Position numbers and translations under genes: made by a program
Assembly: GCA_964626565.1 (NCBI GenBank)
Contig: CAZVFX010000056.1
Span: forward strand, 1-46,358
DNA: 46,358 nucleotides
Direction of reading: 5' to 3'
Source of the DNA: CAZVFX01 sp964626565
Lineage (GTDB): Bacteria > Myxococcota_A > UBA9042 > CAIXZC01
In this document: positions 40,017 through 46,358 of the stretch, piece by piece
Layout: the number at the start of each line of letters is the position of its first letter
Position numbering within the stretch: position 1 is the first letter of the stretch
The notes under the pieces: model-generated
Database searches by the model: none
The model's input: only the letters and a program-made list of their open reading frames with translations
Told to the model about the DNA's origin: nothing

Positions 40017-42632
40017 TTGAAGACACGTATTGCGACTATGCTGTTACTTTCGGTGGTATGGCTAGTCTGCGGCCCGGCACGGGCACAGCAGATCCCGGGA
40101 ACGGAACAGCTCAAGCAGAAGCAGCAGATCAAGATCTCGGCCAAGAAGACCACCAAGCAGAAGGTGGCCGGCATTCTTGAGGCGTTGGAGCAGAAGGAAA
40201 AGGACCTTCTTCAAGAGCAGACCAACCTGCTGCAATGGAAGGACGACCTGGAGGCCGCCAACAGTCGGCTGGACGAGTTGCACCGCCTGCTCGACGAAGT
40301 AAAGCTGAAGAATTCGCCGGAGGGCGGGCTGGAAGAAGCCGAGGCTGCGGCTCCGCTAGCGGCCAGGGGCGGATCGGATCCGGCGACGGGAGATGCTCCA
40401 CAGTTGGTTGCCGGGGACATCGACCCGGCGCTGCAGCCACAGTTGGAACGGTCGGTGGATCTTCACAGCGGACTGTCTGAAAACCTGAGCTTCCTCATCG
40501 AGACGTTCGGACAGGAGCAGCGCGAAGTGAGCGAGGGAATCCGCCATGCGCGGCAGCTCGTCGAACGGTTGGAAAACCCACCCCCACTCCCCGGCGCGGA
40601 CGAAAAGCAAGTATTGGATGAGGTTTTGCGCTACCTCGGTGACCTTCACCGGGCCCGGATCTCACTATCCCTGCTCAAGGCCCGCCGGGCCGGGCTCAAC
40701 GAAGAGCTTGAGCAGCGCCTCAAGGACCAGAAGGAGCCGCCTCAGTTGCCCCCGTTGGCCGAATTCGGAGGCAACCCATCTTCACGGCAGTTGACCCTCG
40801 AGCTGCGGGACGAGTTTAACAAGGCTCTGCCCAAGGTGGCTTCCCACGCCAAGACGCTGCGGGTGCACGTCGCCGGCCATATCGAGGCGCAGTTGAACCG
40901 GGTGCGGCTGGAGATCTACGAACGCTCCGAAGACCTGAAGATGTTGGAGGAGAATCGCGAGCAGGTATTCGACTCTCTGACGGTTTCGGAGGACGACCTC
41001 GACGCGGCAGAGGGTCGACTGGCGTCGGCGATGAAGCGCATCGGAGACTCAGAACGAGAGGTCCGCCGCGAGCTTAAGACGCTGCGCCTCTCGCCGCCCG
41101 GTGCGGAAGAGCCCGGTTCCTTCACCCAATTCAAGAAGTGGCAGATTCACCTGTCTGTATTGCAGCACCATCTCTACCTGGTAGACGTGGAGCGGCAGGT
41201 GGAGAAATTCAGGGCGGCCTCTCTTCCTGCTCTCCATGAGCTGGTGCGCAGCCGTCCTCCTTCCCATGACTTCATTGCCGGGTACGCCTACTACCTGGAC
41301 GCGGCCCGGCAGGCCAAGGCCCGGGGCGAATTGGACAAGCGGCGCGAAGCATGGCGGCAGGAATACTCACACCTGTCACTGGAAGATCCGGTGCCCGGTG
41401 AAGAAGCACTGGCCGCGGAGATCCTCGAGGGATACAAGAACATCCTCGACCTCTACGATCAGATCGGAGCGCGCAAGTGGGAGATGGAGTGGTGCGCGGA
41501 GTTGGTGCGCTACCACCAGACCCTCTACGAAGTAAGCAAACGCGATGCCTGGTGGTACACCTGGCGCATCCTGGTGAGCCTGTTCCTCCTGGCGGCTGCG
41601 ATCTTCCTCTCCATCATGCTCGGCAGAGGCACGCTGAAGCCGATTCGCAAGCGGCAGGATGCCTCGGGCTGGCTTCGCTATACCCTGTTCCTGACGTACA
41701 TCTTTGGAGTGCTGCTGCTGTGGACGTTCCTTGCCGTCCTCACCTTGACCAACGTCTGGGGTGCCCTGTTCGGATTTGACCGCATCGGCGGAGTCTTTGC
41801 CAAGACCCTGTTCGTGGTGGGCGACAAGGAGATCAGCCTGTACGCCATCGCCAGCCTCCTGGCCGTGATTGCGGTGACGGTGCTGGTGAACCGTTTCATA
41901 GGCCGGTTCCTGCGCCAGCAGGTGTTCGCCTACTTCCGCTGGGACGAGGGGATCCGCCACGCGGTGGCCGCGGTGGTGCGCTACCTGGTGCTGTTCGCAG
42001 GGATCGCGCTGGGGCTGGAGTTCATCGGCATTGGACTGGGAGCGTTGGCCTTGTTCGCCGGCGTAATCGGAATTGGAATCGGTTTCGGTCTCCAGACCAT
42101 CGCCAACAACTTCATCTCGGGATTAATCATCTTGTTCGAACGGCCCATCAAAAAGGGCGACTTCGTGGATGCGGGTGGACTTGAAGGGCGGGTCGAAGAG
42201 ATCCAGGCGCGGGCGACCACGCTGGTTACCCGTGACAACGTAAGCGTCATCGTACCCAACAGCGAGTTTGTGGGTGGGCAGGTGGTCAACTGGAGCCACG
42301 GCTCCGACACGGTGCGCCTGCACATCCCTGTAGGCGTCGCGTACGGTTCGGATGTGGAAACCGTACGCAAGGTTCTGCGGGGCGTGGCCGACGCCCATGG
42401 CAAAGTACTGCGCCACCCGGAAGCCAAGGTCTGGTTCATGGGCTTCGGCGACAGTTCACTGGATTTTGAGCTGCTGGTATGGACCGAGGATTTTGAGGCA
42501 AAATACCAGACGGCCAGCGACCTGAACTACGCCATAGACAAGGCGTTCCGAGAGCAGGGAATCACCATTCCATTCCCCCAACGGGACCTGCACATCAAGA
42601 GCGACGACCGACCGCCCTTCGAAAAGCTGTAG
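40017..42632 (+). CDS. Large MscS-type mechanosensitive channel with periplasmic coiled coil
   Basis: 871 residues from TTG 40017, chosen because GGAG lies five bases upstream and it gives a compact signal peptide (KTRIATMLLLSVVWLVCGPARA). ATG 39990 in frame has no ribosome binding site. A long periplasmic region rich in coiled coil (EALEQKEKDLLQEQ, LEAANSRLDELHRLLDEV and more) covers about 30-500, as in MscK-like channels. Four or more membrane spans follow from about residue 520, then the MscS pore helix and beta domain (GIGIGFGLQTIANNFISG, ERPIKKGDFVDAGGLEG, VPNSEFVGGQVVNW). It would release solutes on osmotic downshock (family knowledge). The 3' end overlaps the convergent gene by 38 bases. 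Confidence 0.88.
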   Translation: MKTRIATMLLLSVVWLVCGPARAQQIPGTEQLKQKQQIKISAKKTTKQKVAGILEALEQKEKDLLQEQTNLLQWKDDLEAANSRLDELHRLLDEVKLKNSPEGGLEEAEAAAPLAARGGSDPATGDAPQLVAGDIDPALQPQLERSVDLHSGLSENLSFLIETFGQEQREVSEGIRHARQLVERLENPPPLPGADEKQVLDEVLRYLGDLHRARISLSLLKARRAGLNEELEQRLKDQKEPPQLPPLAEFGGNPSSRQLTLELRDEFNKALPKVASHAKTLRVHVAGHIEAQLNRVRLEIYERSEDLKMLEENREQVFDSLTVSEDDLDAAEGRLASAMKRIGDSEREVRRELKTLRLSPPGAEEPGSFTQFKKWQIHLSVLQHHLYLVDVERQVEKFRAASLPALHELVRSRPPSHDFIAGYAYYLDAARQAKARGELDKRREAWRQEYSHLSLEDPVPGEEALAAEILEGYKNILDLYDQIGARKWEMEWCAELVRYHQTLYEVSKRDAWWYTWRILVSLFLLAAAIFLSIMLGRGTLKPIRKRQDASGWLRYTLFLTYIFGVLLLWTFLAVLTLTNVWGALFGFDRIGGVFAKTLFVVGDKEISLYAIASLLAVIAVTVLVNRFIGRFLRQQVFAYFRWDEGIRHAVAAVVRYLVLFAGIALGLEFIGIGLGALALFAGVIGIGIGFGLQTIANNFISGLIILFERPIKKGDFVDAGGLEGRVEEIQARATTLVTRDNVSVIVPNSEFVGGQVVNWSHGSDTVRLHIPVGVAYGSDVETVRKVLRGVADAHGKVLRHPEAKVWFMGFGDSSLDFELLVWTEDFEAKYQTASDLNYAIDKAFREQGITIPFPQRDLHIKSDDRPPFEKL

Positions 42633-44100
42633 TCAGCACCACCAGCAGCAAGAACAGCGCCATAGCCCCCGAATGCCGGCCCCCGCCTGCGCTGCCGCAT
42701 CCGCCCGAGCCGTTCCCTGAACCTGAGTTGCTCTCATCTCCTTCCAGCAACATATATAGATAGAAGATGTCGTCGTCCGCAGCCTGATCGGACCCGATTG
42801 GTTGTAGCGGCTTGCCGTCGGGGGAAGGGGTCTGAAGGTCGGGCTGGGAGATCACCTCCGCGGGCGGCGGATTCCAACTGTCTGGAGGCTGAACGACTAT
42901 GTCGGGCTCTGAGTTCCCTTCGTCCACCGGCGGCGGAGGAGGCGGTGGGCCGTCGCAGTCGGGCGGGTGGGAGAGAAAATAGTCCTGCAGCGCCGAATAG
43001 GCAGGTTTGGGATTGCCGTTGACGTCGAGGATTCCGAATGACCACAGCTTGTCGCCCACCACGTCGTCGTGGTAGTCGTACAGAAACAGCTTGTCGAATT
43101 GAGGCCATGGGTCGTTGTCCGACTCCGGATACATGCCTGCCACAATTTGATTGCGGTACTTGTAGAACCTCACCATGTGCTCCGCCTGGTGCGCCGGGGA
43201 ATCTTCCCCGCCCCCTTGATATCCGCCGTAGGCGTGGGTGTCCCAACCCCACTCGGTGAGCCACACCTGCTGGCCCTGGCCGTGCTGGTCGATGACCTCC
43301 TTCAGCGAGTGATTCACCTGGACGAAGTCGAAGGTGCCGTCGAGGATGGTCTGGGCCAGCTTCTCCGCGGTCCCTTTGTAGAAGTGGTGGGTAATGATGT
43401 CGATATGCGTGCCGCCCTTGTCGAGCACTTCGGCAAGGCTCAACTCCCAGCCGTTGTAGATACATCCCCCGAACGCGCAGGTGCCGTCGTCGCCGTGCCA
43501 GTCATCCCCACTGCGGGAACCGGCCAGTTCAGGGCCGCAAATTATGGCGCCGCCGTCCGCGCCTTTGGCCGCGTTGGCTCCGGGAATCAATATGTCATAG
43601 ACGTACTGATCGGGCGTACCCGAGTAGAACCCGCCCAAATTGGGCTCATTCCACATCCCCCAGTGTTTGATCTTGCCCTGGTACCGGGACACGGTCATAG
43701 CGACAAACTCTTCCCACTCGGCCGGGTTGGCGAAGGGGTGAGGGTTGCAACCGTCGTCACCGCCCGCGCCCGGGACGCAGTTCTGGTCTGCTGCGGCCCA
43801 TTGCGGAGTGTACGAGAGGGTAGCGAACATGTTGAGACCCAGGGCGTGGGCTTTGTCCACTGCCGGGTCCAGATGCCCCCAGTGCCAGTCGTTGTTGCTC
43901 GGCTCGATCTGGAACCAGTTGAAGTCGAGGCGGATCCAGTCGAAACCAGCCGCCTTGATCTTGTCCAGGTTCTCCGCCGAGGGAATGTGAGTGTTGATGC
44001 CGTAGAAGGAGCACTCGTTGTCGGCCGAGGCCGGTTGCGCGGCCAGGACCGTCAGCGACGCGAGCAGCAACAGAATCGAGGTGCGATAAATGCCGGGCAT
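42595..44100 (-). CDS. Secreted TIM-barrel glycoside hydrolase with MYXO-CTERM-like tail
   Basis: 501 residues from ATG 44100, with GGGAG upstream. A signal peptide ends near QPASA. The barrel spans about 30-400. The acid/base Glu is probably E152 in MWNEPN, the nucleophile E283 in WLTEWGW; this pairing is typical of clan A hydrolases such as GH5 or GH39 relatives. The exact family and substrate cannot be set. A Pro/Asp-rich linker follows. The end (GSGGCGSAGGGRHSG, a hydrophobic stretch, then FRRAVGRRS) has the layout of a MYXO-CTERM-like sorting tail: Gly/Cys motif, one span, basic end. So it is probably anchored at the cell surface. The last 12 codons overlap the mscS-type gene. Confidence 0.82.
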   Translation of the reverse strand: MPGIYRTSILLLLASLTVLAAQPASADNECSFYGINTHIPSAENLDKIKAAGFDWIRLDFNWFQIEPSNNDWHWGHLDPAVDKAHALGLNMFATLSYTPQWAAADQNCVPGAGGDDGCNPHPFANPAEWEEFVAMTVSRYQGKIKHWGMWNEPNLGGFYSGTPDQYVYDILIPGANAAKGADGGAIICGPELAGSRSGDDWHGDDGTCAFGGCIYNGWELSLAEVLDKGGTHIDIITHHFYKGTAEKLAQTILDGTFDFVQVNHSLKEVIDQHGQGQQVWLTEWGWDTHAYGGYQGGGEDSPAHQAEHMVRFYKYRNQIVAGMYPESDNDPWPQFDKLFLYDYHDDVVGDKLWSFGILDVNGNPKPAYSALQDYFLSHPPDCDGPPPPPPPVDEGNSEPDIVVQPPDSWNPPPAEVISQPDLQTPSPDGKPLQPIGSDQAADDDIFYLYMLLEGDESNSGSGNGSGGCGSAGGGRHSGAMALFLLLVVLTTAFRRAVGRRS

Positions 44101-44169
44101 TGTGGCTCCCTCTGGTTTCACGGTCCATGATACGCCAACCCGACCGCTGGGTAAAGGCCGGGGGAAACC

Positions 44170-44198
44170 TTGACAGAACGGGTACGGCCATCTACTCT
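44170..44198 (+). promoter_or_regulatory. Sigma70-like promoter for the spermidine-synthase-like gene
   Basis: TTGACA (44170-44175) is a perfect -35 box. TACTCT (44193-44198) follows after exactly 17 bases as a moderate -10 box. The start codon of the gene is 36 bases further on. Confidence 0.55.
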
Positions 44199-44234
44199 GC
44201 CGTCAGCAATTGTCGCTTAGGGAAAGAGAGACCG

Positions 44235-45788
44235 ATGAGCCGAAAACTGTACCTGTTGCTGCTGGTGTTCTGGGGCGGATTCGTTACCCTGGGCGCCGAA
44301 CTTACCGCGTCCCGTCTACTGGCGCCCTACTTCGGCACCTCCCTGATAGTGTGGTCGAGCCTCATCGGCCTGATTCTGGTTGCGCTGGCAGTGGGTTATT
44401 GGCTGGGTGGCCGCTGGGCCGACCGGTCCCCTTCCCTGTCCACGTTGCTGTTCATCACGCTCCTGTCCGGGGTTATGTTGTCCGCGGTTCCGCTGGTGTC
44501 CCGGCCCATTCTGGGGCTGGCTCTGGAGGGGTTCGCCCGTTTTGAATTCGGCATGCTGCTGGGCTCATTTGCCGGCATCATGGTGTTGCTCGGCCCACCC
44601 ATGGTATTTCAGGGTTGCATCACCCCATTCGCAGTTCGTCTGGCGGTAACCGACCTGGAAAACACGGGGCGGGTAGCGGGGCGGTTGTTCGCCCTGGGCA
44701 CGCTGGGCAGTTTCATCGGCGCCTTCGTCCCGACTATCTTCTTCGTACCGGTCCTGGGCACGCGCTGGACGTTCACTGTGTTCGGCGCGGCCATGTTGTT
44801 CATCACCCTGGTGGGGCAACTGTTGGAACGGCGTTGGAAGCATGCCGGAGTGGCCGCGGCGCTGCTGGTTTTGAGCCTGGCGGCCGGCTATGCCGCCACG
44901 GGGTCCCCGGTAAAACCGGGAGACGGGCTCGTGTTCGAGGCCGAGTCCCCGTACCAGTACGTAAGAGTGGTGCAGAAGAAAACCGGGTGGCGGGTTCTCG
45001 AGTTGAACGAAGGTGTCGTGGTGCACAGCAAGTACCACCCGGACAAGCCGTTGTCGTTCGGCGAGTGGGATTTCGTGGCTCTGGCCCCCTATTTCAACCC
45101 GTCTCCCTACCACCCGATTCATCAGGCGAAGCGCTGGGCGGTTATCGGTGCGGGCGCGGGCACTACAGCCCGGCTGGCCGACCGCCTCTACAATCCCGAC
45201 ATCATCGACGGAGTGGAGATCGACCCGGTGGTAGCCGCTGTGGGGGAAGAATTCTTCGATGCTAAAATGGATAACTACCGGGTCGCGGTGAACGACGGCC
45301 GGGCCTGGTTGACCCTCAACGAGGAGAAGTACGACGTCATCACCATCGATGCGTATCGCCAGCCGTACATCCCTTTCGAACTGAGCACGGTGGAGTTCTT
45401 CACGCAGGTGCGGGAGCACTTAAAGGACACCGGGGCAGTGGCCATCAACGTCTCCCGCCCGCCCGGAGATCTACGCCTGGTCAACGCGCTGGCGACCACC
45501 ATGCAGCAGGTATTTCCGAGTATCTTCTTCATCCACCTGCCGGAGCGCAGCCTGGCGACCATCATTGTGGGCACAACGCGGCCGTCGACGCTGGAAGATT
45601 TCAAGAAGAACGGTAGTCGCGCCGGCCGCCTGGGACAACGACTCCTGGCCCGGGCCCGGCGCCTCGTTGCAGATTCGTTCGAACCCTCCATCGTTCTCAC
45701 CGACGACCGGGCTCCGGTGGAGAGACTGATGGACCTGATGGTTGCAGCCCAGGTTTTCGCCGGTTACAAACCACCGCGAACGCGTTAG
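44235..45788 (+). CDS. Membrane-fused spermidine-synthase-like protein
   Basis: 517 residues from ATG 44235. The N-terminal 220 residues hold six or seven hydrophobic spans (WGGFVTLGAELTASRLLAP is the typical opening). The C-terminal half is a spermidine-synthase-type Rossmann fold: AVIGAGAGTTARLADR (SAM-type glycine loop), DGVEIDPVV (acidic ribose contact), NDGRAWL, DVITIDAYRQPYIPFEL. Such fusions are common in bacteria and are often named spermidine synthase, but few have been tested. The loop after the glycine motif lacks the usual GGGxG, so activity on polyamines is not certain. It is transcribed from its own promoter and is divergent from the hydrolase gene. Confidence 0.83.
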   Translation: MSRKLYLLLLVFWGGFVTLGAELTASRLLAPYFGTSLIVWSSLIGLILVALAVGYWLGGRWADRSPSLSTLLFITLLSGVMLSAVPLVSRPILGLALEGFARFEFGMLLGSFAGIMVLLGPPMVFQGCITPFAVRLAVTDLENTGRVAGRLFALGTLGSFIGAFVPTIFFVPVLGTRWTFTVFGAAMLFITLVGQLLERRWKHAGVAAALLVLSLAAGYAATGSPVKPGDGLVFEAESPYQYVRVVQKKTGWRVLELNEGVVVHSKYHPDKPLSFGEWDFVALAPYFNPSPYHPIHQAKRWAVIGAGAGTTARLADRLYNPDIIDGVEIDPVVAAVGEEFFDAKMDNYRVAVNDGRAWLTLNEEKYDVITIDAYRQPYIPFELSTVEFFTQVREHLKDTGAVAINVSRPPGDLRLVNALATTMQQVFPSIFFIHLPERSLATIIVGTTRPSTLEDFKKNGSRAGRLGQRLLARARRLVADSFEPSIVLTDDRAPVERLMDLMVAAQVFAGYKPPRTR

Positions 45789-45816
45789 TTTCGATTGCGA
45801 CTTGCAGATTGAATGG

Positions 45817-46248
45817 CTAGACGATGCCAACCACGCCGTTGATGACGATCCAAAGACCAAAGCCGATGCAGATGTAGCCCAAGGGGATCTGTAGCGAGAC
45901 CAGCTTCTTGTGTAGTTGTTCTGCCTTCTCCTTGGCTGCGTCGTTTGCCTTTTTCAGCGCGAACTGCTGGATCATGCCGTAGCCCAGCAGGAAGCCGACG
46001 CCGAAAGACAACACGGACGCAATGAGGTAGAAGACCCACAGGAGCAAGAAGTCCTTGAGCATTCCCAGGTTGAGAATGGCAGAGATAATCCCCCAGACCC
46101 CCCAGAAGCAGACCACCAGGCCTATCCACCCCTGCCACTGGGCGAGCTTGGCGATCAGTTCCTTGGCTTCCGGGCGTTTCTTCACGATAACGCTGGAAGC
46201 CGCCAGGACTCCGCACACAATTAGTGCAATTCCGTAAACATAACCCAT
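45817..46248 (-). CDS. Small four-span membrane protein
   Basis: 143 residues from ATG 46248, with AAGGAGGG upstream, a near ideal site. Four hydrophobic segments can be seen: YGIALIVCGVLAA, WIGLVVCFWGVWGIISAIL, LLLWVFYLIASVLSFGVGFLLGYG, and IPLGYICIGFGLWIVINGVVGIV. Between the third and fourth lies a charged helix (KKANDAAKEKAEQLHKK). No family was recognised. It stands convergent to the spermidine-synthase-like gene, 28 bases apart. Confidence 0.75.
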   Translation of the reverse strand: MGYVYGIALIVCGVLAASSVIVKKRPEAKELIAKLAQWQGWIGLVVCFWGVWGIISAILNLGMLKDFLLLWVFYLIASVLSFGVGFLLGYGMIQQFALKKANDAAKEKAEQLHKKLVSLQIPLGYICIGFGLWIVINGVVGIV

Positions 46249-46281
46249 AATTCCCTCCTTCCTTCAATCGGTATGCAACAA

Positions 46282-46310
46282 ATCTATCACGAGGATTAAA
46301 GCGTTTGCAA
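46282..46310 (-). promoter_or_regulatory. Possible promoter of the small membrane protein gene
   Basis: On the minus strand TTGCAA (46305-46310) is followed after 17-18 bases by ATAGAT or TAGATT (about 46281-46287). Matches to consensus are partial. It lies 34 bases before the start codon. Confidence 0.3.
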
Positions 46311-46321
46311 ATGAAAACGAG

Positions 46322-46350
46322 TTGACACCCAAAAGCAAACTATCTAATGT
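46322..46350 (+). promoter_or_regulatory. Promoter-like pair reading out of the window
   Basis: A perfect TTGACA (46322-46327) is followed after 17 bases by TAATGT (46345-46350). It faces the right edge, so its gene would lie outside the window. The -10 box is weak. Confidence 0.35.
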
Positions 46351-46358
46351 CTGGGCGG

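Overview
The window is high-GC bacterial chromosome, probably from a Myxococcota-type or related deltaproteobacterial lineage. This placement is inferred from gene content: a membrane-anchored Ser/Thr kinase next to a PEGA protein, many Cys-rich and Asp/Gly-rich lipoproteins, FG-GAP/ASPIC and RCC1 proteins, and a protein ending in a MYXO-CTERM-like sorting tail. No rRNA or tRNA gene was seen that would settle the lineage.

Region 1 (525-20001, + strand) reads as one very long transcription unit. It runs: zinc-ribbon/Ser-Thr kinase with one membrane span, TPR/PEGA membrane protein, five Cys-rich lipoproteins, and an FG-GAP/UnbV lipoprotein. Gaps between these genes are only 2 to 35 bases. Three of the lipoproteins (8854, 11824, 14658) are tandem paralogs with about eight Cys-rich modules followed by seven GFVVVW-type repeats. 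The one at 5010 has a seven-repeat RCC1 propeller inside the Cys-rich array. A partial secreted-protein gene leaves the window at the left edge.

Region 2 (20250-22831, +) holds three smaller exported proteins, ending in an SMP-30-like propeller lipoprotein.

Region 3 (22935-28850, -) is a tandem array of five related lipoprotein genes (Ig/ASH-like, PKD-like and a YfaP/DUF2135-like domain). Three look intact, the fourth is frameshifted, and only the 3' end of the fifth is left. The fifth was cut by an IS200-like Y1 (REP-associated) transposase unit bounded by 78-base inverted repeats (28851-29659). The first three bases of the far repeat form the stop codon of the next gene.

Region 4 (29657-35799, -) is a two-gene AddB-AddA-like recombination nuclease operon with a 4-base ATGA overlap.

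Region 5 (36107-46248) is mixed: two related small lipoproteins, a CTDC-repeat/DNRLRE lipoprotein, a large MscS-type channel with a periplasmic coiled coil, a sortable glycoside hydrolase, a membrane-fused spermidine-synthase-like protein, and a small four-span membrane protein.

Across most regions the 12-mer GGGGACAGACCT occurs 13 times exactly, on both strands and in several reading frames, inside unrelated genes. Together with the transposase unit and other short repeats, it suggests a genome-wide dispersed-word or REP-like family.
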